Shown here: piece after piece, positions 1 to 12,917 of the stretch
Position numbering within the stretch: the first letter of the stretch is position 1
How the letters are laid out: the number at the start of each line of letters is the position of its first letter
NCBI GenBank assembly: GCA_009760885.1
Contig: CM019704.1
Location: 14,758,929 to 14,822,928, forward strand
From: Achatina immaculata
Lineage: Eukaryota > Mollusca > Gastropoda > Stylommatophora > Achatinidae
Length of the DNA stretch: 64,000 nucleotides
Direction of reading: 5' to 3'
Position numbers and translations under genes: made by a program
Notes under the pieces: model-generated
Database searches by the model: none
The model's input: only the letters and a program-made list of their open reading frames with translations
Told to the model about the DNA's origin: nothing

Positions 1-1959
1 TGTAGCGCCATGAAAACACCGTAGGCGGCTCGAATACATTTTCAACAACTCCTCTATAAAAGTACAAACTGCAAAACGTTGCGAAATAGTAATGAAAAGA
101 TTGAAACTCTGACCTCCCCTTTTGTGTATGCGCCAGGAGTCTTTGGTTCTCTGTCCCGGCAAAGACAAAGAAAGGGTCGACGTGATGAATGTCGATCGAC
201 ACGTTCAGGTAGTGGAAACATTCCGTCGACGGCAGCAACCTTGGAAAGAGTCAAACAATAACTTTTTCTGCTTGTTCCACAGTATTTGAAGAGGCATTTT
301 TGCATGGCTTCCTGTTGATCACTAAAACTGCTTCGTCGCCAATGTTTTGACTGTCAGTTTGTGTTTAAGTGTTGGTTGGGACCCAGTGGCTTTTGAATAA
401 GGCTAGGAGGGTTGGGCGTAGCTCAGTGAATTGAAAATTATATCCAGAAACAAGACAGCTGAGGACTAGTCTATGCTATCGCGTAATCTTAGTTTATGTA
501 AGTTCAAGTATAAGATCGTGGTTGATCTTGAAGTTCCTACTGTTGTGGCTGTCATTGAGCAAAGGCAGATAAAGGCCAAGGACGATGCTCGTTCGGAACG
601 ACTGTTTTGGAGAAAGACAGGGTTGAATAAGCCTTTATGTCAAGTCTCGTGTCACCTGTCCTTGGTTTTGTTTAAGATAAGAATAAACATGTGCTCTCTC
701 TCTCTGTCTCTTGCCTTCCTCCTCCGCGCTTCCCCCTCCAACACCCCCTACCCCAAATAATTATAGCGAATAAACAGTTATACTCGGGAAAGTAGGGAGA
801 GGAATTGGCAAAGTGAAATCTAGATTGCGAGACCGAAGATACGGAAGTCTTGAATAATGTGAAAATTCAGACATATCTGTCATTAGGATAGTTTCTTGTT
901 TCTGTAAGACAGAATTTCAAGTGTACGCTTTCTCGCTTTGATTTCTGGTACTACCACATAAGACACAAACCATCAAATTGAGGCAGCATCTTTCCATAAA
1001 TATTTCTTGGCCAAGTGTTCAGAGTTCGCCATTACTCGTCCTACAGGACTGCGAAATTAGACGATCTGACAATCTCATAAGACGTTTATTTCTCTTGCGT
1101 CATTGTGCATTGTTCGAGCTCTCCAGGTCCTTGTACCGTTATTATTTTCATACTTTATCCCAGATTTAGAGTTTGTTCTTATTCGCTAAAGGGGGGTGGG
1201 GTGGGGTGGGAATATGGCTAAGGGAATTTTATGTCTTGAGGATTCAGCTAACGTTGAGAGACTGTTAGCCTGACTGTTGAATTTATTTCAGGTAGTTACA
1301 GTGCTTTGTTTAAACACAAAATCTGTCGGATTATGAAGTCCTTTGGGGGGGGGGGGGGAAATTGTCATGTAAATGAAATGAATGTGTAGGTGAAATAAAA
1401 AGAAGTAAGCCTTTACTTTATCCAGATTTTAGAAGTCGGAAGCAGTTTTTCATTGAATCAGTGGAAACATATCGTTTCTGAAGTTTAGAGTTGGACAAAA
1501 TAACAAGTTGAGCACGAAGAATCGAATGCAGTTTTTCTTTTAATTGAATCGAAGTCGATGAAAGATATGTAATTTATGAAATAGTCGGGAGCCGGACAGT
1601 AGAAACATTGAAAAAGCGGTGTATAAAGTTTGACTTACCGACACTCAAGCCGTAACTGGAAGACAGCTTGTATTCAGAATCACATGGACTAACTTGCTGC
1701 TGCTTTATGCGTTTCATGCTGGTAATAGAAGTTTTCTCACTACATTGATATAAAAAAAGAGAAATTGAAATATTGCTAGCAAGGTGTATCCTCAGATTTA
1801 AGCCACAAGTTATTCTAAAGGTAATAGGTTCGTTTGGCAGTTTTTTTCTGTTTGGGGCTAGCGTCCGTGACAGTTGGTAAAATCCATTCTCTTCATAGCT
1901 TCCACGTTCTATTTCCATCACCGTCTCCTGATGAAACATTTGCCTTCAGCAACAGTTAC

Positions 1960-2225
1960 AGTCATGTAGCACATGTTCAGCTATGCTTTGTGTTCAGGTC
2001 ATTTCAGGATCTGTTGGTTCATTTCATCACACTTCCTTCCACCATCTAGCACATGTTCAGCTGTCAGCTATGTTGCTTGTTCAGGTCATTTCAGGATCTG
2101 TTGGTTCATTTCATCACACTTCCTTCCACCATCTAGCACATGTTCAGCTGTCAGCTATGTTGCTTGTTCAGGTCATTTCAGGATCTGTTGGTTCTGTATC
2201 ATTTCATCACACTTCCTTCCACCAT
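1960..2225. repeat. 87-bp minisatellite, about three units
   Basis: The octamer TTCAGGTC recurs at 1993, 2080 and 2167, exactly 87 bp apart, with the bases between almost identical. Because 87 is a multiple of three, the array stays open in two overlapping frames, giving repetitive ORFs of about 90-110 codons. I regard those as by-products of the repeat, not genes. Confidence 0.9.
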
Positions 2226-3524
2226 CGACATTTTCTACTTTGCCCCGAACTTCATTATCATTGATTTCATCCAAGTGCAAACGTATGGTGCTCGTAATGA
2301 GATACAACGGATAAGATAATCTTGTCGTCATCTTTCTTGTCACTATGCTGTGTCCATAGATGTGCACTGGAGCCAGTGTTACTAACATTCATTCGTAATT
2401 TCGTCTCTGATTTGTGTATTATGGCACAAAAGTCGGGAGCTTACAATTTACGTTAAGCGAAATGGAAATTCAGAAATGCATCGCCATTAAAATAGCAGTC
2501 TAAAGAATTTTTTTCCCTCGAAATTTAGAAACATAAGTGCACACGGGTGACAAATAGCGTAAAAAAAAACAAACTTTGCCAAAGTCTGCAGACTCCAGTC
2601 TCCACAGCGGGATGTAATTACGTGAAAGTTCGCCATAGCCCTGTTTAGATTTAGGAGATTATTACGCCAGATTTTGTAGTAGTCAAAGAAAAGAGTAGAG
2701 AAGAAACTAGAATAATAATGTTTTCAGATAATAGAAATTGTACAAGAGATATTTGTATGCGTGTTTAGTTAGTTCCACGAAGCCGTGGCGGTAGAAGGAG
2801 AAAATATGAGTGAAGCTACTTAGACTCTTCCGCCGTTCTGCTTGGAGTGCCTACTTACAAAAAATTGGCCCCCGAGCCGTCTCAAGTGAAAGATAAACTT
2901 TGATACCGAAACCAGCTCGATGCCAAATTTAAGGTAAGCCATAAGAGTATCAGTGAAACATATTTGTGGAAGGAGGATACCTCGAAAATAGTATAGCACG
3001 CAGACGAGAAAAAAGTGTAGCAGTTATGTGAACTTGGTTAACAGACGAAGGACTGAAGAATGTGTACCATTATACGATCCACATTTAGAAAGGCATACGA
3101 AAGTTCAAATCGTATCTGTTAACAATAGTTGCGGCGTCATTGGTAGTAGAACTGAAGAGGTGGGGTCGGTATATTCTCATGAGAACGGCGAATAACCAGC
3201 GCTGTGGAAACTTATGGAGGAAAAGTAAATGATATATCAGTAGTATGGTTACTACTGGTAAAGGTTTTTATAATTTGGCATTTGATAACGGCATTTTCTT
3301 ACACGGCAGTTTTGCCATTGGACTGACAAGTACTACTCCAGACAACGCCATCAAGTCTGTTGAAACCTGTTCACTTTTCAAGACTAAGTTCCCGATAAGA
3401 GAGTCTTGAGTCGATACTGAAGGATGGACAAGTTACCTGAACGTATACAATTTCATGATTTCTACATTTTATTAATTCATTAACATGAAAGTATAAATCT
3501 TCATGGTTGTAAATGAACTCATTA

Positions 3525-3740
3525 ACTTGATAGTATCTTCTTCATCATCGCCGTTCGCCCTCAAAAAGGCATTGGCTGCGTTATACGCAGTTCTTCACCT
3601 CTGCCCAAAACGCCCATTTTCAGCTCGATGCATTTTTGGGGCAGAGTTCGTCTTGCAAAGTGATCCCTACTTATTTGGCCAGACCAGTGTCTGTTTCCAG
3701 GGGCACCGCTGGGAGGTAGAATAGGGTCTTGTTTTGACAA
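3525..3740 (-). mobile_element. Possible LINE 3' end with GAA tail (Y-like)
   Basis: On the minus strand the sequence ends in GGGCGAACGGCGATGATGAAG, a tail very like the ends of the Y-type LINE at 56866 and of family X. One minus frame reads RTAYNAANAFLRANGDDEED into the tail, which resembles the C-terminal end of the Y element. Only the last 100-200 bp are suggestive, and the 5' limit is a guess. Confidence 0.4.
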
Positions 3741-4150
3741 CCCAGACACAAGCTGTGGGTCGCTGACGGCTATCTCATTCACATTAAATAGTACGTAACT
3801 ACGTTCCCCTCCACCGTCACCCACCCTCAACTTGTTTGTAATGAATTCAGTAATATTATCCATGTCAGACGATGTCTTCGCCAGCGTCCAGCCATAAACG
3901 TACATCTATAACTGTATGTTATGAAAAGCTGACAAATCACGATTTCTGGAAAACCAGACAATGATTTCTGACGATTCTATCAATCATAGCCGATAGTGGC
4001 GAGCTGACTTCTCTCAGAGACACTAATGAGATATCAGCATACTATTTTTTCAGATTTACGTTTTGAAATTAGTTCTGTCCTAATTTTGTTAATAGAACGT
4101 TGAAACACGATATCTTCTACCGTAATATTTTAACATCTTTCTACAAGACA

Positions 4151-4249
4151 TGGACAGTCCAGACAAAGCACGCAAGAGAGTTTGTAAAATTGGAAAGAAA
4201 AATCCAGATAAAGCACATAAAAAAGTTGGTAAAGCTAGAAAGGAATGAT
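4151..4249 (+). other. Lysine-rich micro-ORF with internal duplication
   Basis: A short ORF of about 32 codons starting with MDSPDKARKRVCK contains two related halves (PDKARKRVCKIGKKN and PDKAHKKVGKARKE), reflecting a 45-bp DNA duplication. It could be a relic of a low-complexity repeat. I see no splice context or family match, so I do not call it a gene. Confidence 0.25.
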
Positions 4250-7200
4250 TGAACCTTTCGCACAGTATTTGTGAGTAAGAAGAGCGTTGTATTCTTGTTT
4301 CATTGCCCTCTGTTCTATCGGATTAGCTTGCTATATACCTCTTCTATGGAATATACAATATTCATTTGAAATGTTATATGGATATAAGAAATTGCTTAAA
4401 TCTTCCACGGAATATGAATAGCTGTGGAATTACAACGTTTGAAAACTAGTCTGCGAGACTACTTGTCTGCTTCAGTACACAAGTCACATCATCTCATTGT
4501 GAACGTGATACCACAGTAATACTCGGTGCTGAAAGCAGAGAAAGAATCAAGCTCAGATCTCGAATAGAAAGTAATGATTGAATTGAACATCATACAGCGT
4601 GTGAGTGACAACGATTTTCCTGTCCTTAAATATTTTAGTGCTGAGCTTTAGGTAGAATAAATAATGCTCGCTTTCGTTTAGATGGCTTGGCGCTAGCGAG
4701 GATAGTATTGTGTCCAACTTCAGCAGAATCGACAGGCTAAAGGTTTTGATTGAGCACCAAATGTGTAGAAATGAGGCACCTGAACTGACTTTGACAAGCT
4801 ACTGCGCAAAGAGGAGGAGAACGTTTGAACCTTTATAAGGCAGAGCCTTAGCCTTTCTCGAGAGCCCGGCTGCTTCAGACACGTAGTACCCGTTTGAGAC
4901 GTGTACAGGCGCGCCGGCCTCCTGATGGAATGACAGTAAGACAATAAGTTCTCAGCACTGTGCTATACACTTGGTAGATTTCTTCTTCTTCTTTGCCTCC
5001 TCCCCCGTCTTCTCCTATTATTTTTCTCCCCCCCCACCCCCTTGTTCTTCTCCTACTCTTGTTCTCTTCTATGTCTTTGTCCTACTCTTCTCCTCCTTTT
5101 CCTTCTCTTTTTCTCCTCCTTGCCCTTCTCTTAGTCTCCTCCTTGTCTTTGTCATACTCCTCTTCTCCTCTTTGCCCCTCACCTGCTCTTTTTCTTCTCC
5201 TTGTCCTCCACTATTCTCCACCTTGTCCTAGTCATACTCTTCTCCTCCTCCTTGTCCTTTTCCAACTCTTCGACTTTGAACATACCAGTTGAATGTCTGT
5301 GAAGAACGCAGTCTTATTAGGTTGTCGACCCTATCACCCTCAGACTGCTCTAGAATGATATTAGTTGTCTCCGTGTAGGAGCTATAATGCGTATATTAGA
5401 ATATCTTCATTTGACTTTGACGTCAAGAGGGGATATGTTTAGCTGAAAAAAGACACAAAAGTGTCAGAAAATTCTAGATTCAAAACGTTTAATCCATAAA
5501 GCACCACATAAAAGGTGAAAGTTAAAAGTTACGAGAGATTACATAACTGCGTTTGGCAGAAATTCAGAGAAAGAAAAATCGCCCTACCAGAAGCAGGCGA
5601 TTATAACAAGATACCATGACATCATGAATGATTATGGTAGGAGAGTGTATCGGGCGGTCTTAAGAAATACATTACCACTTGACAGCGTTTAATTTCTTCA
5701 ATTGGGTAATAATATAAAGAATAATGGATGGAGCTTTAATCTATTCAGTTCATTTTTGCGTTTTTTTTTTTGGTTTTTAAACCAGTTAAACCAAATCTTG
5801 TCGCCCCTTTTTCTGTTCTATATTTTTCTTGTGGGGGTTTTCTAATACTGTTTGCTTCAGGTTATTTATTTACAGTTTATCAGTGATGTTTTCTTCTTCT
5901 TGTTTTCTGTTTTTATTTCTCTCTTAAATTGGAGTGTACATATTTATCAGCTGTTCCTCAGGGGCATTAATAATTGCGTAGTCTGTGCCCCTCTCTCTGT
6001 GCCCCACAATATATGTTTACTATATTTGAAACGTCAATCTATGCTTAACATTTTGAAGTGGCCTCACCTTTATTTGCATTTGTCCAATTCATTTTAGTTA
6101 GCAACCTTTTGATTTCTCCATTATCTCCCAGGTGGTGCGCTCCCCAGTTTAAATCATAATGCAGATGTCATTGGCGGCGAATTAATGATCTCAGTGGTTA
6201 AACATTAATGATAATTTTGGATGCTGTCGTTGTTGCTTGGTAACACCATCGCTGTAGCTGTGTTTGAAGGCCGGTGCTTTTATTCTCGGTGGTTCATTGA
6301 CAGTCTTTTGCAGGACAGGACAGTTAAAAAACAACAACAGAGAAAAATCATTGATTAGTTTGAGTCCATTCATAGCCAATATGGCCATGCTAGAGCGGCA
6401 AACGTTTGTGGCGAATTCCACCGGAAGCCATAAATGAGTTGAGAAAGTTTGTTTCATTTGGTAGTTTTGGTGTCGAAAAATTCGGTACAGGAAAAGGAGA
6501 TGAGGTTGGGAGCCGAATTGACGAACAGCTTCATTAACTGTCCATCACATGCTGGTGTGTAAAATAAGCCTTCAGTGAATTATCTGCTACTTTTTTGTTT
6601 TTTTTTCTCTCTCTCTCTCTCTCTCCAAAATCTCAGCTTTGTCGATGCTGCACTTTTTAGATCTTAATTAGAATTTTTGCGTGCCATTTTCTCGGCGCTG
6701 TGGAGTATAATGGATCCTAGCTTCGCGTGGACACTTGGTGTTCAGTCCATTGTCATGTGGTGGCATCTACAAGTGTTATACTGTCGTCGTTATGCAGCAG
6801 TTTGTTTACTGTTATTCTGTATGTTTGTTTTTTTAAGTATGTCTTTCGGCCTAATCCAAAGTGTATTCGCACGGTTCTTAACATCCATTAATTGCGCATT
6901 CATTTCACGTTGTCATACCATGAGTGTGTATTAATTATAGTGACGTTGGATATTTGTTCATTTGCAATTCTATAATCGAATAAGCGGAATAAGCGATAGA
7001 AATAATGAACTTTAAGCACAGCTGTAAACCTTTTAGCGCAGAATATCATCTTCTAATTTATCTTTCGCACAGACATCCGCGTCAGATTCTCACACAAATG
7101 CGCCAGAGACACAGATGTTCACCACAGAGCTTCTCCTGTAGGAAAGTGTTAAAGTCTTTTACCTTTGGACCGGTTGAAAGTAATGACGTTGGTGATTAAG

Positions 7201-7534
7201 AAGAAGAAGAAAAAAAAAAGAAGAAGAGGAAGAAGCAACGGAGAGATAGGTAGTTTGTTCACATCACTTTAACCAATGAGTGTCATTGTTATGTGATGGT
7301 TGAGATGTATGTGAAGAATGTACGTAGGTTTTAAATGTTTGAACATGAGGCGTGAAACAACGAAAAGAGAGGCAACAGAGAAGACAAGTCTCATAGTGAT
7401 ATCCGCTGAAGTGGTGCTTTAGAGATATGAAAGTTTGAGTAGATTCACAGAAGGTAAAAGTGATACTTTAGAGATAGGAAAGTTGGAGATAGATATATTC
7501 TTAATTGTACTTTGTTCTCAGTCTCCACGATGTA

Positions 7535-7680
7535 ATATTCACATTGACTCGGAGTCTCTTAAGATGGCATACATTGACTCCAAACTCAGAAGTTGGCATA
7601 CATTGACTCCAGACTCAAAAGATGGCTTATATTGACTCTAGACTCTGAAGAATAGCTTACATTGACTCTGACAGTTGAGT
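7535..7680. repeat. 29-30 bp minisatellite, five units
   Basis: The decamer ACATTGACTC or a close variant recurs near 7541, 7571, 7600, 7629 and 7659, a period of 29-30 bp. It lies about 100 bp upstream of the first CaMKI exon, inside the intron. Confidence 0.85.
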
Positions 7681-7719
7681 GATTTATTTTTGTCTTGCTT
7701 AGCAAGATTTTAAGTTTAG

Positions 7720-7923
<204 letters not shown>

Positions 7924-8289
7924 TAAGTTTGTGTTGTGTTTTTCGTCTGTGTTGTGACCGTGTTTTGGGGGCATGACATGGAATAACATAGCTGATAGTG
8001 ATATCAACTATTCTCTCTATCTCTGTTCCTCTGTCTCTCTCGATTGAGCTGTTCTGTTGAAGTGGGGGGAAAAAACTATTATTATAACTAACAAATTGAA
8101 ACTGATCAAGGCACTACGCCATCATTTTATAGAACTGTAGAGTCGGAATTGGAAGCAGTGGTAAGTGGAATCAGAGTTCGAGATTAGAAAAATAGAACCA
8201 GGATGGGGAGAAATTTTGAGTAGAGTCACTAGGTAGGACATTGGAAAAATAGTAACATACAACAGTTAGTGTATAAGTATACAACTATA

Positions 8290-8410
8290 CACGAATAGAA
8301 TCTTAGAATAAACAGTTGGCAAGAAAAGATAAGAACTAAGAGGATTCAAGACGTACTTTGTCTGAAGCAATGAGCCTCAATGTCTTGGAAAGTAGTATTG
8401 CAATTAACAT
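8290..8410 (+). mobile_element. 3' scrap of an A/D-type LINE
   Basis: The stretch encodes INSWQEKIRTKR and then a degenerate C-terminus ending near ASMSWKV. It matches the 3' end of the antisense LINE A2 (reverse complement of 18165-18260), including the DNA string GAAGCAATGAGCCTCAATGT, and resembles the C-terminal NWREKIRNREEW of the D LINEs. It is a short 5'-truncated remnant in the first CaMKI intron. Confidence 0.6.
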
Positions 8411-9045
8411 TTCTAGATTTCGTTTTATTCGGATGTTGGAAATGATTTATTATCAGAAGCTGCTGGTTAAGACCTTTAGCTGAAGCTCTTTGACAGGATA
8501 ATTGTTAGATCTTTTAAAATTTCCGACATCAGTAGCAGCCTATTAACAAAGAATAGGGGGGAGGGGAGATGCTGGTGGTGACAGCGGGCAATTGTCAGGG
8601 CAATGGGTGGAGGGTAACAAGGCTACACCATGTTTGACAAATTATATACACAAATTAAGATCATTATCATTGCACTCGGACTAGTCCATGAATGCTCCAG
8701 TGTCTTCTGTGAAATGGTGATCTCGGCATAGGTATATGCACTCCTTAGTGCCTGTGAGAATTCTTATTGTACGAAGGGCAACTGCAAAGGGGATAGAACC
8801 CACATCAGTCCAAGAAGCTGCGTCGTATCAATTTGACCACTCTAGATCAAGAGATCTGAACCAAAGATATTCATATCCTTTTGGATTATGGGTGCCAATT
8901 GTGGGGTTATGGGACTCCGTCCCGCGAACTATTTTATTGTCTGGGAAAAAAAACAATTGGATTTGGAATATTCTTTCAGTTCACCCCCCCCCTCTCTCTC
9001 TCACCCCAAATCTGTTCATACGTAAAGTAAAACCAAGCTTCTGAA

Positions 9046-9138
9046 ATCATACTGGTATCTTCCCTCCCCCCTTCCTCTCTCTCTTCCTCCCCGTCCTCCA
9101 GCAGTTCCTACCTTATCGTGGTAGATCATACTGGTATC

Positions 9139-9175
<37 letters not shown>

Positions 9176-9360
9176 CGTCCTCCTGCAGTTCCTACCTTAT
9201 CGTGGTATGTCATACTGGTATCTTTTCCTCATTCTCTCGTCCACTCTCTCTCTCCGTCCTCCTGCAGTTCCTACTTTATCGTGGTATGTTATACTGGTAT
9301 TTCTCTCTCTCTCCCTCTCTCTCTCTCCGTCCTCCTGCAGTTCCTACCTTATAGTGGTAT
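9046..9360. repeat. About 80-bp minisatellite with CT tracts, four units
   Basis: Each unit has ATACTGGTATC, a CT-rich run of variable length, then CCGTCCTCCTGCAGTTCCTA and CTTATCGTGGTA. Units begin near 9048, 9127, 9210 and 9289. Variable CT runs give the length differences. It sits between the first two CaMKI exons. Confidence 0.85.
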
Positions 9361-9928
9361 GGTGGTTTGAATATCCTAATGATCCCACGATCTGTCGGGC
9401 ACGGTAGCATAGCTACTGGCAGGATCTCATAAGCCAGAAAGGTGGAGGGGAAGGGTTCAGACTAAGAGGGACTCCAGCCTGCTGCAGTGTAGGTCAGTTG
9501 GGGACAGTCGAAGGTTAAAGAAGGCAGCCCAACAGAAACGTCGTTGAAGTCGGATGAAGTTGTGCAGCGAATTTAATACATAATGACTGTATATAACAGA
9601 ACAGGTGATAATTTTACTAGTCTGGCAAAAGGATTGTGAGAATATATTGGACAATCCATTGGGGGTTCTGTAGTCGTGAAAAAGATTACAACTCCTGTTA
9701 TAGATGCTTTAAAAATGATTTGTGAAATGTGAGACGACTATGAGATAGGAACAGGTATCTTTTATGTTCAAATACGAGACGTTACTAAGCGTATGAAAGG
9801 CAGTTGGTATTAGTAAGATTGCTGGATATGAAAGTAGTAGCATTGTTGCAGAACCAGCGGTCGCCATACGGCGGCAGTGGCATTAGCTGACAAAATATGT
9901 TAACTTGTTTGTGGTTCTTCTTTCACAG

Positions 9929-10003
9929 ATTAAATCATCCCAACATTGTTCGACTGGTGGACGTATTCGAGGATAAGACACATGTCTATCTGGTGATGGA
10001 ACT
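9929..10003 (+). CDS. CaMK1: CaMKI kinase-domain exon (strands beta4-beta5, hinge)
   Basis: A 75-bp coding exon continuing the kinase domain: HPNIVRLVDVFEDKTHVYLV followed by MEL, i.e. the conserved HPNIV motif and the hinge that binds the ATP adenine. The acceptor is TTTCACAG at 9921-9928 and the donor is GTAAGT at 10004. The first base (A) completes the arginine codon left open by the previous exon, and the last two bases (CT) are completed by G from the exon at 56194 to give leucine. This phase agreement over very long introns is good evidence that the three exons belong to one transcript. The preceding intron is about 2.0 kb. Confidence 0.92.
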
Positions 10004-10664
10004 GTAAGTACTATGCTTTTTTGTATTTATTTACTTCTTTTCTTATTTCTTTGTCAAGTTTCATTACTAACTGTACATTCCGGGGTCTGTTTTGAGATAT
10101 TTGTTAGCAGAGATTGATTGCGCCCTTCATTGACATTAGCTGTGTCTAAGAAAAGAGACTGTAACAGTAGGGTTCGTGATAAGAAATATGGGCCGGGGTA
10201 AAACATAAGTGAATCAGTAGTGTACATGCACTCCGTAGTGCCGGTGGTCCATAATGTTTTTCCTGATTAGAAACACATACACAAAGCAATAAGGAGAGAG
10301 TAAACAATGACATATTTCATATTAGAAGATAGTTGTGAAGAAGATTTTGAAGGAGAACTTGTAAAGAATCATTTTGCCACTTCTTTCACGATTGATACTT
10401 CTAGTACTGAATTTGCGTAGCGGTGGGAGCAAATCATGTTGCAGTTGTTAGATTTCCAAGTCTCCTTGCACTTGCTGTCATTTATCTTCAGTCTTGGCCT
10501 ATTTTTTGAAGAGTGGGAGGAAAGGACCTGTTTGGTCTTAGAGTTAGGTGTTTGCTCCGAGTGTTTGTCGCGGGTTCGAATCTCAGTAGAAATTGGAGGG
10601 ATTTTTTTCTCGCGAATTCTCCAACAATGTTTTTCCCTGGTCTGTAGGTAGAGGGACTGAGCGT

Positions 10665-10964
10665 CAGTGTTCCCTCTAAGCAGCGCCGCCACGCCCACGA
10701 AATTTCATATACCGTATTACAAAAAAGTGCCACATGTATTTTTGAAATTCCTGATGTTACTTTGTGTTATAGTGGTGCAGAGGAAAAGTATGATAGAGCT
10801 GTATGAGTTCGCTTTTCCGATTTCTTTGAGTTTTTTCCCCCTTATGAGAACTTTAAATTATACTTTTGTAAATTGAGGTTACAACTCAACACAATTTTTT
10901 AGAATATATTTCGAGCGGGTTGAGAATTTTTCGCCTGAGCCGCACCATTTTAGAGGGTACATTG
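10665..10964. mobile_element. hAT-type MITE, 300 bp
   Basis: The left end reads CAGTGTTCCCTCTAAGCAGC. The right end, reverse-complemented, reads CAATGTACCCTCTAAAATGG and then GCGGC. This gives imperfect inverted repeats of about 25-30 bp of the CAxxG form typical of hAT elements. The flanking octamers (CTGAGCGT before, CTCGAACG after) are compatible with a decayed 8-bp target duplication. There is no transposase ORF, so it is non-autonomous. Confidence 0.6.
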
Positions 10965-11199
10965 CTCGAACGTCCAGGTCATTGTCGCGCAAGTTAAATT
11001 CCCATGGCAGTTGGAAATCGGAAAAAAACAAACTGTAGACCAAACAGTTGCTGTCCGGGCAGATTGTAGGAAAAATCTAGCACGGAGATGGAGGCAGGCC
11101 TGTGGAGTGTCTCTGCTGACTTTGACACCCGTTCTGGAGTATCAGAAAGGGGTGTTCGAGCAGATATGGGAAAGTCCTGACTGAATTTCTGAATACGCT

Positions 11200-12513
11200 G
11201 TTGGCGAGATTTTCAGCTGCCGTGCGTGGAGCGGTGCTCCTCCTGGCCAGTGAAGAAATTTGCAAATGAGGTTGCCGCGCAGCATCACTGCGGAAATGGT
11301 GGTAGAAAGGATAAAGCGAAGCAAACAGTCAAATCACGGCTCCTCTGGTCTGGATGTCGGCCGCGTCCTGAGTGCAGTCATATCGGGTGAAATGCATGAA
11401 CCGGCTTGTCCTAGAGGTTAAGACACTGCTGGCGAGACTCTTCAAATGCCGCGCGTGGAGTGAAGCTCCTCCCGGTCAAGGAAGAAATACGGAAAAGAAA
11501 TAAAGGTTGCTGTGCGGCGCCGATGGGAAAAGGTGGTGGAAAGTGAAGTTTAACCGGTATGTCCAGTAGTATCGCTACGAGAGCTATACCACGGCACCTC
11601 TGCTCTAGAGGCCGGCCACGTCCGAAATAAACCTACACTGGTGAAATATGCCTAAACCGGCACACACCAGGGGTGAAACTTGATGGCTAGACATGTCATG
11701 CCACCTCCGCTCTAGAGGTCAGTAACGCCTGATATACACACATACTGGTGAATTTTGCCTAAACCGGCTCATACCAGGGGTGAATCTTGAAGGCTGTGCA
11801 TGTCACAGTACCTTTGCTCTAGAGGTCGGTCTCGTCCCAAACACGCCCATACTGGGATAATGCCTAAACCGGCTCAACCCAGGGGTAGAAGTCACTAGTG
11901 GCGAGGATTCGTCCTCCTGGACAAAAGCTCCATCCTGGTCACAACTACGAAGTGTAGCGGCCACGACTGCAAAATGCTGAAGTCGGAGACACTGGACCAG
12001 GGAAGTCTAGATAGGCAACCACCTCTCACCCGGCGGGGATGTTTGCGTATCCTAATCACGCTGAGGTTTTCCGGTGAGAAAGTCCAACTCTGGACTGGCT
12101 GGGCAACCACCTCTCACCCGGCGGTGATACACGGGTATCTCAAAACACGTGGAGGTTTTCCGGTGAGAAAGTCCAACTCTGGCCTGGGTGGGCTACCGCC
12201 TCTCACCCAGCGGGGATGCACTGATATCCTAAACACGTCGAGGTCTTCCGGTGAGAAAGTCCAACCCTAGACTAAACTAGTGCAATGAAAACCACGGTGT
12301 CACGCAATCCCGCTTCCGAGACCCACCAAGAACACAGGCTAAAGCCCTGTGATACTCTGAACCCCTTGTGGTCCTCTCGTGGATCTCGTATGGTCTTTTC
12401 GGGGACCACACAGGGGACCACGGGACCTAACGAGGACCACAGGCGTGAATTCAGTAGGTTCACAGTGCGGTTTTTGGTGGTAGAAGCGAACGAAGAAGAA
12501 GAAGAATTTCTGA
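11200..12513 (+). mobile_element. Family X retroposon, copy 1 (5'-truncated or diverged)
   Basis: Non-coding repeat shared with 28286-29601 and 37653-38685 on the same strand and about 19528-20985 on the opposite strand. The first part carries blocks with GCTGGCGAGA...CGTGGAGTG. The middle has three or four units of about 110-120 bp containing CTCTAGAGGTCGG and CCTAAACCGGCTCA. Then come three units of about 88 bp (12020-12270) containing GGTTTTCCGGTGAGAAAGTC. The 3' part has GGGGACCACACAGGGGACCA and a tail GAAGCGAACGAAGAAGAAGA. No plausible protein is conserved between copies. The left edge is uncertain. Confidence 0.75.
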
Positions 12514-12917
12514 ATAAACAATTTTGCCTCTCCCCTCGAAATGACGCTTCCCATCTTTACGCATTGGCGCTCTGCATGTGGCACGGTCTTTCGCCAGTTT
12601 TTCGAACTCCTTGCGGGAGTACAATTTATTCTCATATATCTATACACACAATCATCCATACATTTTCTTAATCCATGTTTTAACGCGGTCTCGTCTACAT
12701 TTCTCCTACTATCGCATCGCAACGTCTCAACATATTAAAGCTCGTAAAGAAAGATTACACTGGCCAAGACACATTTTAGTGCCTCAAATTTTAGATCTGT
12801 TTCTGGCTGTATTTGACCTGCTTATTACAAAAATGGCACAGGGTTTCCCCTATCAGCTCTAGTTTTTGTGATACAGAATATACGCCATATACCACTCTTC
12901 ACTCAGCTCTCCCATAA
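12514..12917. other. Unassigned stretch between X1 and LINE D1
   Basis: No recognisable element. A minus-strand frame over about 12540-12722 reads with a fairly protein-like composition (MRCDSRRNVDETALKHGLRK at its start) but runs on into X1 and has no family resemblance I can name. Confidence 0.3.

Noticed and set aside
421..450. tRNA-like start (GGGCGTAGCTCAGTGAATTG)
   Set aside because: Resembles an A box, but no B box or cloverleaf follows.
6677..6934. Hydrophobic 85-codon ORF as a membrane protein
   Set aside because: AT-rich chance frame without homology or splice context.
10560..10590. GGTTCGAATCTC as a tRNA gene or SINE B box
   Set aside because: No convincing A box or T-arm pairing upstream, and no second copy; not enough to call.
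11974..12270. 98-codon ORF inside X1 as a family X protein
   Set aside because: The same region is not open or conserved in X3 and X4; it only reflects the 88-bp modules.
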